From DASQHM01 sp035632095 (GTDB lineage: Bacteria > Pseudomonadota > Alphaproteobacteria > Ferrovibrionales > Ferrovibrionaceae), in the NCBI GenBank assembly GCA_035632095.1, contig DASQHM010000263.1, positions 1-13,963 on the forward strand: 13,963 nucleotides of DNA, written 5' to 3'. Below, piece after piece: positions 5,917-13,047 of the stretch (the first letter of the stretch is position 1; every line of letters starts with the position of its first letter). Below the pieces are notes generated by a model. The model did no database searches. It was not told the DNA's origin and saw only the letters and a program-made list of their open reading frames with translations. The translations under genes and the position numbers were made by a program.

Positions 5917-6368
5917 CCGCCGCGCGCAAGGTGGTGGACATTTTCACCGACGGCGCATGTTCGGGCAATCCGGGACCCGGCGGCTGGGGCGCACTGCTTC
6001 GCTTCGGCAGCGTCGAAAAGGAAATCGCCGGCGGTGATCCCGACACCACCAACAACCGCATGGAGCTTCTGGCGGCGATCATGGCGCTGGAGACGTTGAC
6101 GCGTCCGGCACACGTGCGGCTGCACACGGATAGTCTCTACCTGCGCGACGGCATCACGCGCTGGATTCACAACTGGAAAGCCAAAGGCTGGCGCACCGCC
6201 GATCGCAAGCCGGTGAAGAACATCGATCTCTGGCAGCGGCTCGATGCGGCCCTGGCGCGCCACGAGGTCGAATTCATTTGGGTGCGCGGCCATTCCGGCC
6301 ATGCCGAGAACGAGCGGGCGGATGCCCTTGCGCGCCAAGGCATGAAGGATGCGCATCGAGCCGAATGA
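5913..6368 (+). CDS. rnhA: Ribonuclease HI
   Basis: RNase HI cleaves the RNA strand of RNA-DNA hybrids in the cytosol, for example R-loops and primer remnants. The 151-aa product has all five active-site residues in register with the E. coli enzyme, each shifted by +3: D13 (FTDGACSGNPGPGGWGA), E51 (NNRMELLAAI), D73 (HTDSLYL), H127 (WVRGHSGH) and D137 (ERADALA). The basic protrusion is present as WIHNWKAKGWRTADRKPVKN. The ATG at 5913 overlaps the thrB stop by 4 bp, which suggests coupled translation. It is the last gene of the unit and is followed by a strong hairpin terminator. Confidence 0.97.
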   Translation: MTAARKVVDIFTDGACSGNPGPGGWGALLRFGSVEKEIAGGDPDTTNNRMELLAAIMALETLTRPAHVRLHTDSLYLRDGITRWIHNWKAKGWRTADRKPVKNIDLWQRLDAALARHEVEFIWVRGHSGHAENERADALARQGMKDAHRAE

Positions 6369-6406
6369 TCGAGCCAAGCCCGCGCCGATCACGCACGACA
6401 AAAACC

Positions 6407-6430
6407 AAGGGGGGCCGCAAGCCCCCCTTT
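6407..6430. terminator. Bidirectional intrinsic terminator between rnhA and peroxiredoxin gene
   Basis: A 9-bp stem AAGGGGGGC / GCCCCCCTT closes on a CGCAA loop. On the plus strand only TTT in all follows. On the minus strand the stem runs into TTGGTTTTT, a better T-run. It lies between two converging genes and can end both transcripts. Confidence 0.85.
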
Positions 6431-6456
6431 GCGAAACCGCAACGTCTGCTCGAGGA

Positions 6457-6939
6457 TCAGACTTGCTTCAGCATGAAATCGGCGCTCGATACCTCGAAGG
6501 CACCCGGCTTTTCCACGTTCAGCGACTTGACCACGCCGTTGTCGACGATCATGGAGTAGCGTTGCGAACGCTCGCCCAATCCGAACCGCGAACCGTCGAG
6601 GGTCAGGCCGATCTTGCGCGTGAACTCCACGTTGCCGTCCGCCAGCATGTCCACCTTGTCGGTCGCGTTCTGGGCCTTGCCCCAGGCGCCCATCACGAAG
6701 GCGTCGTTGACCGAGAGGCAGGCGATCTTGTCGATGCCCTTGGCTTTCAAATCGCCGGCGTGATCGACAAAACCGGGAAGATGCTTGGCCGAGCAGGTCG
6801 GCGTGAATGCGCCCGGCAGGGCGAACAGAGCGACTTTCTTTCCCTTGAAATACTCCGATACCTTGACCTGCGTCGGACCATCCTTGGTCAAAGTCATCAG
6901 GGTCGCCTCGGGAAGCGGATCGCCAACTTTTATGGTCAT
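6457..6939 (-). CDS. Peroxiredoxin, Prx5 (redoxin) type
   Basis: This thiol peroxidase reduces hydrogen peroxide and organic peroxides. The 160-aa product shows the active site PGAFTPTCS (42-50) with peroxidatic C49, T46 and P42, and the conserved R127 (GERSQRYSM). The only other cysteine is C74 (KIACLSVNDAF), a position common in this subfamily. A classical C-terminal resolving cysteine is missing, which suggests a 1-Cys enzyme reduced by glutathione/glutaredoxin or another thiol. The start ATG at 6939 has GAGG with a 6-nt spacer; an in-frame start at 7011 has no support. It lies 127 nt below the DsbD-like gene. A TTGACT at 7063-7058 followed by TAGCCT 19 nt later is a weak promoter candidate, so it may be transcribed separately. 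There is no signal peptide, so it is cytosolic. Confidence 0.93.
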   Translation of the reverse strand: MTIKVGDPLPEATLMTLTKDGPTQVKVSEYFKGKKVALFALPGAFTPTCSAKHLPGFVDHAGDLKAKGIDKIACLSVNDAFVMGAWGKAQNATDKVDMLADGNVEFTRKIGLTLDGSRFGLGERSQRYSMIVDNGVVKSLNVEKPGAFEVSSADFMLKQV

Positions 6940-7066
6940 GTTTTCCTCGCCTGTTTTGCGTGAGCCAAATACATCGATGCCGTGTGGTTCGGGGAACCGG
7001 AACGGCAGCAACCTAGCACCAGACGCCGGGCAAGGCTACGGTGCGCCGGGCGGGTTGAGTCAATTC

Positions 7067-7933
7067 TCAGTGGGCCGATCGTTCAACCGCGAGCGTGCGT
7101 TCCACGGCGTCGCCCTTGTCGGCGAGGGTGACGGTCACATCCTGCCCCGCCAGCCGGTCGGCGGGTGCCTTGCCGGCCAAATCGGCGACGAATTGCGCTT
7201 CGTTCGGGTTGTTTCCGGCCACCCGCCGGAGGTGCGCGAAGGCGTAGCCGGGCGGCGCCTCGATCAGCAGATCGGGCGAAGTCCAGGCGCGGTCCGAGTG
7301 CGCTAAGACCACGAGCGACGCATGCCCATCCCGCGTTTCCAACGCCGCCCGCACGACTCTCAACCCAGCGCTACCGTCCCGCTTGGGCACCAAGGCGTCA
7401 TATCGCCGGATCAGATCGGAATAGATGCTCGGCGTCGCCGGCCCTCGCGGCAGGTCGAGCGCCAGGTCGGCTTCGTAGGGAATGCAGACTTCCTTGCAGA
7501 TGCCGTACGTGAGGTGCAATCGAAGAGCGACGGGCGCTCCGGCGAGATCCGGGCTGACGCGCACCGGCAGGACGACCTCGTCCGTATAGCCGAAGGTCTC
7601 CAGCCCGAAAAGTTGGAAGCGGTGCGGCAACGGCCAGCGCACGTCGGCTCCCGCGAGGTTCTGCGACCCGCTCCAATCGAACACGGGCGGCACGCCGGCG
7701 TCGCCCGGCGAGCGCCAATATATTTTCCAGCCGGGTTCGAGGCGCACCTGCAGGCCGATTTTCGCCGGCTGGCCGCCGCCGACCGCCACGACACTCGATA
7801 CCAGTCGCAGCGCCACCTGGGGGGTTTCCGCCCAGGCCGACGCCGCGCCCGCATTCGGATCCGCCGCTTGGGCTTCCCGCGCGATTGAGGCGCACGCGAG
7901 GAGCCACAAAATAACTGTTGCCGGACGGGCCAT
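7067..7933 (-). CDS. Periplasmic DsbD N-terminal (alpha) domain protein
   Basis: The product is 288 aa. It has a Sec signal peptide (hydrophobic residues 5-17, likely cleavage after AQA at 23), so it is exported. The mature part resembles the N-terminal immunoglobulin-like domain of the thiol:disulfide interchange protein DsbD. Matching blocks are LEPGWKIYWRSPGDAGVPP (64-82), LFGLETFGYTDEVVLPV (108-124) and the redox motif YGICKEVCIPYEADL with C146 and C150. In DsbD this domain receives electrons from a membrane domain and passes them to periplasmic thiol proteins. Here the membrane (CcdA-like) and thioredoxin domains are absent, so a separate donor is needed. The ATG at 7933 has GGAGG with a 6-nt spacer; the upstream extension to 8068 is discarded. 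It is divergent from yqgE. The domain call is good; the physiological partner is unknown. Confidence 0.85.
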   Translation of the reverse strand: MARPATVILWLLACASIAREAQAADPNAGAASAWAETPQVALRLVSSVVAVGGGQPAKIGLQVRLEPGWKIYWRSPGDAGVPPVFDWSGSQNLAGADVRWPLPHRFQLFGLETFGYTDEVVLPVRVSPDLAGAPVALRLHLTYGICKEVCIPYEADLALDLPRGPATPSIYSDLIRRYDALVPKRDGSAGLRVVRAALETRDGHASLVVLAHSDRAWTSPDLLIEAPPGYAFAHLRRVAGNNPNEAQFVADLAGKAPADRLAGQDVTVTLADKGDAVERTLAVERSAH

Positions 7934-8066
7934 TGCGCGCCTCCAAGGGGCGGTGAAGCCATTGTATTGCCGCATTCCCGATATAAATATTATTAAATGA
8001 TCTGCGGGTAACATTGTCTTGACCGGCAGAGGCCGGACATGCGCACCGTGCCAGAGGCGCCAGCCC
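7934..8066. promoter_or_regulatory. Divergent promoter region between DsbD-like gene and yqgE
   Basis: This 133-bp gap contains a run of almost pure A+T (7979-8000), very unlike the surrounding DNA. For yqgE, TTGCCG (7968-7973) followed after 17-18 nt by TTATTA/TATTAA is a candidate. On the minus strand several poor -10-like words overlap the same AT run, such as TACAAT (7966-7961). A 5-bp inverted repeat ccggc/gccgg (8023-8036) sits in the yqgE leader. Exact promoters cannot be fixed by eye. Confidence 0.45.
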
Positions 8067-8639
8067 ATGCAGCAGGACGATAACGGCGGGTATCTGAAGG
8101 GTCAGCTTTTGGTGGCCATGCCGACCATGGGCGATCCGCGATTCGAGCGCTCCGTGATCTATCTCTTTGCGCATTCCGAAGCCGGCGCGATGGGACTGGT
8201 CGTCAACAAGGTGCTCGACAAAATCACTTTCCCCGATTTGATGGGACAGCTCGGCATCAAGAAAATTCCGGCCGAGCAGCGGATCGCCGTTCATTTCGGC
8301 GGACCTGTCGATACGGGTCGCGGCTTCGTGCTGCATTCCGCCGACTATGTGCGCGATGCGACCGTCGTGGTCGGAGACAATCTGGCCCTCACGGCGACGA
8401 TCGACGTTTTGAAGTCGATTGCCGCAGGCCAGGGCCCGCGCCGGCGCCTGCTGGCGCTTGGCTACGCCGGATGGGCTCCCGGACAGCTCGATGCGGAAAT
8501 CCAGGCCAACGGCTGGCTACACGTCTCGGCCGACGACGATCTTATCTTCAGCCCAAATTTGAGCGAGAAATGGCCCCGCGCGGTCGCCAAGCTCGGCATC
8601 GACGTGAGCCGTTTATCGGGCGCGGCCGGCCACGCGTAG
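8067..8639 (+). CDS. yqgE: YqgE/AlgH family protein
   Basis: The 190-aa product matches the YqgE/AlgH (DUF179) family throughout. Matching blocks are GQLLVAMPTMGDPRFERSVI (12-31), AMGLVVNKVL (41-50), HFGGPVDTGRGFVLHS (76-91) and LGYAGWAPGQLDAEIQANGW (131-150). The biochemical role of the family is not settled; an AlgH regulatory role in alginate synthesis was proposed in Pseudomonas. There are no membrane or signal segments, so it is cytosolic. I chose the ATG at 8067, which is preceded by AGAGG with a 9-nt spacer. A TTG at 8019 would add 16 residues outside the family block. It faces the GNAT gene convergently, with 31 nt between the stops. Confidence 0.93.
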   Translation: MQQDDNGGYLKGQLLVAMPTMGDPRFERSVIYLFAHSEAGAMGLVVNKVLDKITFPDLMGQLGIKKIPAEQRIAVHFGGPVDTGRGFVLHSADYVRDATVVVGDNLALTATIDVLKSIAAGQGPRRRLLALGYAGWAPGQLDAEIQANGWLHVSADDDLIFSPNLSEKWPRAVAKLGIDVSRLSGAAGHA

Positions 8640-8651
8640 CGCGCTTCGCGC
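8639..8651. terminator. Small hairpin at yqgE/GNAT convergent ends
   Basis: GCGCG and CGCGC pair around a CTT loop right at the yqgE stop. The stem is short and has no T-run, so it is at best a weak terminator or a 3'-end stabiliser. It is the only structure I see in this 31-nt convergent gap. Confidence 0.25.
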
Positions 8652-8670
8652 CAGCGCCGTGAATTCGGTG

Positions 8671-9261
8671 TCAGCGCGGGCGCGGATCGTTGGCGAGCAT
8701 GGCGAAGAGCACGTGGTCGCGCCAGACGCCGTCGATGCATAGATACTGACGCGCGAAGCCTTCCTCGGTGAAGCCCACGCGGCGGAGCACCGCCTTGCTC
8801 GGCTCGTTGCCCGGCAGGCACGCGGCTTCGAGCCGGCGAAGCCGCAGCTCTTCGAATACGAAGCTGATCACCGCCCGCATGGCCTCGGTCATGTAACCCT
8901 GCCGCGCGTGCCGCCGGCCGATCCAATAGCCGACGGAACACGATTGCGTGACGCCGCGCCGCACGTTCGAAAGCGTCACGCCGCCAAGCAGCGCTTCGTC
9001 GATGCGGCGGACGACGAACAAGGCATAGGCGGTGTCCTCCCGCGCCTCGCGCAAATGGCGCCGCAGGCGGCGGCGATACGCCGACCGCGTCAAGGCGTCG
9101 GACGGCCACGTCGGCTCCCAAGGCGTCAGAAAATCGCGGCTTTCCGCCCGAAGCTGCGCCCAGCCGGACCAGTCCGCCACTTGGGGCAGGCGCAAAAATA
9201 CCCGTTCGCCATGCAGAACAGGCGTGGTATTGCCGCGCGAAAACCGGTCAAGCAATGCCAT
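8671..9261 (-). CDS. GNAT acetyltransferase, RimJ/RimL-like
   Basis: The 196-aa product has the layout of the RimJ/RimL branch of GNAT N-acetyltransferases, which acetylate protein N-termini (ribosomal proteins in the namesakes) with acetyl-CoA. Visible features are the early LHGERVFLRLPQVAD (16-30), FLTPWEPTWP (44-53, a RimJ-type substrate-side block), SVGYWIGRRHARQGYMTEAM (109-128, acetyl-CoA pyrophosphate loop) and NEPSKAVLRRVGFTEEGFAR (152-171). The C-terminal GVWRDHVLFAML is typical. The start at 9261 lies 21 nt after the M16 peptidase stop, with only a G-run (GGGGG) as ribosome site. It is the last gene of the thrC-M16-GNAT unit. The substrate cannot be told from sequence. Confidence 0.88.
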   Translation of the reverse strand: MALLDRFSRGNTTPVLHGERVFLRLPQVADWSGWAQLRAESRDFLTPWEPTWPSDALTRSAYRRRLRRHLREAREDTAYALFVVRRIDEALLGGVTLSNVRRGVTQSCSVGYWIGRRHARQGYMTEAMRAVISFVFEELRLRRLEAACLPGNEPSKAVLRRVGFTEEGFARQYLCIDGVWRDHVLFAMLANDPRPR

Positions 9262-9282
9262 CGGGCACGACCCCCGCCGATC

Positions 9283-10542
9283 TCAGCCAAATCTTGCCGC
9301 GAGACGATCATAGCTTTCAAGTCGGTCGAGCGGGCCGAGCGCCGCAACCGTCGGCCTCCCGCCGCCGACAATCCGCTTGGCGACCCGGCACACCGCGGCG
9401 GCATCGACCGCATCCACTTGGGCGACGATCTCTTCGGTCGGCAACGGACGGCCGTAAAGAATCATCTGGCGCCCAAGCTGCTCGGCCCGCGCCGACGAAC
9501 TTTCGAGCGACATGAGCAGACCGGCCTTGAGTTGGGCGCGGGCACGCGCCACCTCCTCATCGCCGACTGATTTTGTCGTCTTCTGGATCTCTTCGGCGAC
9601 GACGGGCGTGAATTCCGGCAACTGATCCTCGCCGGTTCCCGCATAAACGGTGAACAGGCCGGTGTCGTTGTACGAAGCGGTGAAGGCGAAAATCGAATAG
9701 GCGAGGCCGCGCGATTCGCGGACCTCCTGGAAAAGGCGCGAGCTCATGCCGCCGCCGAGCAGCGTTGCATAGACCTGCGCCGCGTGAAAATCCGGGTCCT
9801 TGTAAGGAATGCCCTGGAATGCCAGCGCCACATGCACCTGCTCCAGGTCGCGCGCTTCGCGCTTCTCGCCGCCCGCGTAGCGCGCCGGCTCGGCCATCGT
9901 TACCTCCCCGTTGCCGAGCGCGCCGAAGGCTTTTCCCGCCAGATCGACCAGATGTTCGTGCTCGACCCCGCCCGCGCCGGCCACGACCAGGCGCGGCGCG
10001 TGATAATGGTGCCGCATGAAGCCCGCAAGCTGATCGCGCGACATGCCGGCCACGGAGTGCAGGGTGCCGAGGATTGGCCGGCCGAGCGCCTGATCGGGAA
10101 ACGCCCGCTCCTGCAGATAGTCGAAGATGATGTCGTCGGGCGTGTCGTTGGCCTGCCCGATTTCCTGGATCACTACCTGCCGTTCGCGCTCCAATTCATC
10201 GTCGGCAAAGATCGAGTGCTGCAGGATGTCGGACAGAATGTCGACCGCGAGCGGCACGTCTTCGGAAAGCACGCGGGCGTAATAGGCCGTCTGTTCGCGC
10301 GACGTATAGGCATTGAGGTGGCCGCCGACCGCCTCGATTTCCTCGGCGATCTGGCGCGCGTTGCGCCGCGCCGTTCCCTTGAACGCCATGTGCTCCAGGA
10401 GATGTGCGACGCCATGCACGTCCGGTGTCTCGAAGCGGGCGCCGGCATCGACCCAGACGCCGACCGACGCGGTCTTCAATTCGGCCATGCGCTCGGTCAC
10501 GACGCGCAAACCGTTGTCGAGCCGCGTAACTTGAACCGCCAT
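9283..10542 (-). CDS. M16 family zinc peptidase (processing-peptidase type)
   Basis: The 419-aa product is an M16B-type metallopeptidase related to the mitochondrial processing peptidase beta subunit. The inverted zinc motif HLLEH (47-51) gives ligands H47 and H51 with catalytic E50. The third ligand is E127 (RQVVIQEIGQ), 76 residues after H51, as in the family. The second, inactive half has SSRLFQEVRESRGLAYSIFA and DTGLFTVYAGTGEDQLPEF. No signal peptide is visible, so it acts in the cytoplasm or by another route; the substrate is unknown. The start ATG at 10542 has CAGGAG with a 9-nt spacer, lying inside the end of thrC, and only one base separates the thrC stop from it. Cotranscription and translational coupling with thrC are very likely. 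The GNAT gene follows after 21 nt. Confidence 0.93.
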   Translation of the reverse strand: MAVQVTRLDNGLRVVTERMAELKTASVGVWVDAGARFETPDVHGVAHLLEHMAFKGTARRNARQIAEEIEAVGGHLNAYTSREQTAYYARVLSEDVPLAVDILSDILQHSIFADDELERERQVVIQEIGQANDTPDDIIFDYLQERAFPDQALGRPILGTLHSVAGMSRDQLAGFMRHHYHAPRLVVAGAGGVEHEHLVDLAGKAFGALGNGEVTMAEPARYAGGEKREARDLEQVHVALAFQGIPYKDPDFHAAQVYATLLGGGMSSRLFQEVRESRGLAYSIFAFTASYNDTGLFTVYAGTGEDQLPEFTPVVAEEIQKTTKSVGDEEVARARAQLKAGLLMSLESSSARAEQLGRQMILYGRPLPTEEIVAQVDAVDAAAVCRVAKRIVGGGRPTVAALGPLDRLESYDRLAARFG

Positions 10543-10543
10543 A

Positions 10544-11953
10544 TCAATGCACTCCTGCCGCGACGCGGCTATTGGCACGAATGTAAGCCTTCACCTGCGC
10601 GACATCGTTGAGCAATCTCTCGCAGCGTTCCGGGCGCCGGCCCAAGTCCGCGAGACGCGGCGGCAATTGCGGACGGATGCCGGTCGCGCGCTCGACAGCG
10701 TCCGGAAACTTCGCCGCATGGGCTGTTGCCAGCGTGACCATGGGGACGGACGGATCGCCTCGTTTCATCTTTGCTGCGGCAAGTCCGACCGCCGTATGCG
10801 GATCGGGCAGCCAGCCGGTTTCGGCCAGGACCCTGGCGATGGTCTTGGCCGTTTCCGGCTCGTTGATACGTGCCGCGTCGAACACCGGACGCGCCTGAGC
10901 GAGTTGATTGTCGCCGACGCGGTATTCGGCCTTGGCGGCGAATTCGCTCATATACGCATCGACGGCGGCGCCGTCGCGGCCGCAAAGATCGAACAGCAAG
11001 CGCTCGAAATTGGACGAGACTTGAATATCCATGCTCGGGCTCATGGTCGCTTCGACTTTGCCGGCCCGATAGGTTCCGCTGTCGAAGAACCGGGCGACGA
11101 TGTCGTTGCGATTGGTGGCGACCAGCAGTTTCGCCACCGGCAGCCCCATCTGCTTCGCCCCGTAGCCGGCAAACACATCGCCGAAATTGCCGGTCGGCAC
11201 CGAAAACGCGATTGCCCGGTCCGGCGCGCCGAGGGCAACCGCCGCCGTGACGTAGTACACGATTTGCGCCATCACCCGCGCCCAGTTGATGGAATTGACC
11301 GCGGAAAGATTGAGCGCATCGCGGAACGCCAAATCGTTGAACATGGCTTTCACCAGCGCCTGGCAATCGTCGAAGGTGCCCTGCACGGCAATGTTGTGAA
11401 CGTTGGCGTCCGGCACCGTGGTCATCTGCCGGCGTTGCACTTGCGATATGCGGCCTTCGGGATGCAGGATGAAGACGTCGATGGCGTCCTTGCCGCGGCA
11501 CGCTTCGATCGCCGCGGCGCCCGTGTCGCCGGACGTGGCGCCGACCACGGTCGCGCGCCGGCGGCGGCGCTCCAGGGTGTGATCGAGCAACCGGCCGAGC
11601 AGCTGGAGCGCGAAATCCTTGAACGCCAGCGTAGGTCCGTGAAACAGCTCCAGCACCCAATCGTTGGGTCCGAGCTGCACCAGCGGCGCCACTGCGGCGT
11701 GGTCGAACGTGGCATAGGCCTCGCGGACCATGGTGTCGAAGGTCTTGTCGTCGACGGCGCCGCCCAGGAAGGGGCGCATGACTGCCGCAGCCACGTCGTG
11801 ATAAGGCCGCCCCGCAAAGCCCTTCAGGGTCGCCGGGTCGAGTTTGGGCCAGGATTCGGGCACATAGAGGCCGCCGTCGCGGGCCAGACCGGCCAGCAAT
11901 ACGTCCTCGAACCCAAGGACCGGCGCCCGGCCGCGGGTGCTCACGTAGCGCAA
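10544..11953 (-). CDS. thrC: Threonine synthase
   Basis: ThrC is a PLP enzyme that converts O-phosphohomoserine to L-threonine. The product is 469 aa, typical of the longer bacterial form. Matching blocks are the N-terminal YVSTRGRAPVLGFEDVLLAG, the PLP lysine K112 in FHGPTLAFKDFALQLLG (104-120), the phosphate-binding VGATSGDTGAAA (137-148), and SVPTGNFGDVFAGYGAK (251-267). The start is a TTG at 11953. It is supported by a perfect AGGAGG with a 5-nt spacer, and homologues begin at this MRYVSTRG block. It heads the thrC-M16-GNAT unit and is divergent from the panE-like gene. No leader peptide rich in Thr/Ile codons is visible in the 110-bp upstream gap, so attenuation of the enteric kind is not indicated. 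The kinase making its substrate, thrB, is about 4.6 kb away on the other strand. Confidence 0.96.
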   Translation of the reverse strand: MRYVSTRGRAPVLGFEDVLLAGLARDGGLYVPESWPKLDPATLKGFAGRPYHDVAAAVMRPFLGGAVDDKTFDTMVREAYATFDHAAVAPLVQLGPNDWVLELFHGPTLAFKDFALQLLGRLLDHTLERRRRRATVVGATSGDTGAAAIEACRGKDAIDVFILHPEGRISQVQRRQMTTVPDANVHNIAVQGTFDDCQALVKAMFNDLAFRDALNLSAVNSINWARVMAQIVYYVTAAVALGAPDRAIAFSVPTGNFGDVFAGYGAKQMGLPVAKLLVATNRNDIVARFFDSGTYRAGKVEATMSPSMDIQVSSNFERLLFDLCGRDGAAVDAYMSEFAAKAEYRVGDNQLAQARPVFDAARINEPETAKTIARVLAETGWLPDPHTAVGLAAAKMKRGDPSVPMVTLATAHAAKFPDAVERATGIRPQLPPRLADLGRRPERCERLLNDVAQVKAYIRANSRVAAGVH

Positions 11954-12010
11954 AACGACCTCCTGGAAACCAGCCGCGAAGCCTAATCACCGCCCTCCGG
12001 CGGCGCAAGC

Positions 12011-12039
12011 CTTACACCCGGTGCGATCCGGGCTAGATT
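12011..12039 (+). promoter_or_regulatory. Candidate promoter of the panE-like gene with inverted repeat in spacer
   Basis: CTTACA (12011-12016) and TAGATT (12034-12039) are 17 nt apart, a modest sigma70-like pair. Between them CCCGG (12017-12021) and CCGGG (12028-12032) form an inverted repeat around a 6-nt centre, which could be an operator. The whole thrC/panE divergent gap is 11954-12063. Confidence 0.4.
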
Positions 12040-12063
12040 AACCACGCAATACATGAGGCTAAC

Positions 12064-13044
12064 ATGCGGATTTGCGTATTCGGCGCCGGGGCCGTCGGCG
12101 GCCACCTGGCGGCCCGGCTGGCCCACGCGGGCGAAGACGTCTCGGTCATCGCCCGCGGCGCCCATTTGGCCGCCATGCGCGAGCGCGGCCTGCGGTTTCT
12201 CGGCAAAGACCAGGATTTCACGGCGAAGGTTCAGGCGACCGACGATCCGGCGCATGTGGGCAATCAGGATGCCGTGATCGTCGCGGTCAAGGCCCCGGCG
12301 CTCGGCGACGTGGCGTCACGCATCGCGCCGCTGCTCGGACCGGATACGCCCGTCCTTTTCGCCATGAACGGGATACCGTTCTGGTATTTCTACGGCCAGC
12401 CGGGACGCTTCCAAGGCAAACGGCTCGAACGCCTCGATCCGGGCGGAAAGCTCTGGCGGCTGATCGGGCCCGAACGTTCTCTCGGTTGCGCGGTCTACTC
12501 CGGCAACGAAGTCATCGAGCCTGGCGTGGTGCGAAACACCTCGGCCGGCCGCAATCGCTACATCCTCGGCGAGCCGGACGGCAGCTTGTCGGCGCGCGCG
12601 AAGGTCTTGAGCGCGGCCCTCGCCCGCGCCGGCATCGACGCGCCCGTCACGCCGGACATCCGGACCGCCATCTGGACCAAGCTTTCGGGCAACGTGGGAT
12701 TCTCGCCCGTGGCCGCGCTGACCCACGGGACCCTCGCACAAATCGGCGGCGCGGCGGACGTGCTGCAGCTTTGCCGCCGGTTGATGGCGGAAGCCATCGC
12801 CGTCGCCAAGGCGCATGGCGTCACGGTGGAAACCGATCTCGACCAGGCGACGGACTCTAAGCTCCAACGCCCGCCGCACAAGCCATCCATGCTGCAGGAT
12901 ATGGAACGCGGGCGGCCGCTGGAGATCGATGCGCTGCTCGCTTCGGTGCAGGACTTTGGCCGCATGGCGGACGTGCCGACGCCCCATCTCGACGGCGTGG
13001 TAGCGCTGCTGGCGCTCAGGGCAAGAGTCGCCGGCCTCTACTGA
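12064..13044 (+). CDS. panE: Ketopantoate reductase family protein (2-dehydropantoate 2-reductase)
   Basis: The 326-aa product is a PanE/ApbA-family NADP oxidoreductase; PanE reduces 2-dehydropantoate to pantoate for CoA synthesis. The N-terminal Rossmann motif is MRICVFGAGAVGGHLAARLA (GxGAxG at 7-12). The conserved Asn is N102 in FAMNGIPFWYF. The C-terminal helical domain carries the catalytic K206 (IWTKLSGNVGFSPVAAL) with N210, and S275 and E287 (KPSMLQDMERGRPLEIDAL). All key residues are thus present. Alphaproteobacteria often carry several paralogues, some acting on other 2-oxo acids, and no other pan gene is nearby, so the exact substrate is less sure than the fold. The ATG at 12064 has TGAGG with a 5-nt spacer. 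It is divergent from thrC and converges on the M32 gene with a 3-bp gap between stops. Confidence 0.88.
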   Translation: MRICVFGAGAVGGHLAARLAHAGEDVSVIARGAHLAAMRERGLRFLGKDQDFTAKVQATDDPAHVGNQDAVIVAVKAPALGDVASRIAPLLGPDTPVLFAMNGIPFWYFYGQPGRFQGKRLERLDPGGKLWRLIGPERSLGCAVYSGNEVIEPGVVRNTSAGRNRYILGEPDGSLSARAKVLSAALARAGIDAPVTPDIRTAIWTKLSGNVGFSPVAALTHGTLAQIGGAADVLQLCRRLMAEAIAVAKAHGVTVETDLDQATDSKLQRPPHKPSMLQDMERGRPLEIDALLASVQDFGRMADVPTPHLDGVVALLALRARVAGLY

Positions 13045-13047
13045 CCT

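Noticed and set aside
10547..11986. 479-codon open frame on the plus strand, antisense to the whole of thrC
   Set aside because: It lies opposite a clearly recognisable thrC, its translation is Arg/His/Gly-rich without any known motif, and such long antisense frames are common in GC-rich DNA.
11954..12063. Possible threonine attenuator leader peptide before thrC
   Set aside because: No short frame rich in Thr or Ile codons and no terminator hairpin with a T-run is present in the gap.
12072..12860. 262-codon plus-strand frame inside the panE-like gene
   Set aside because: It is a +2 shadow of a gene with a clean Rossmann motif and catalytic Lys and Glu.
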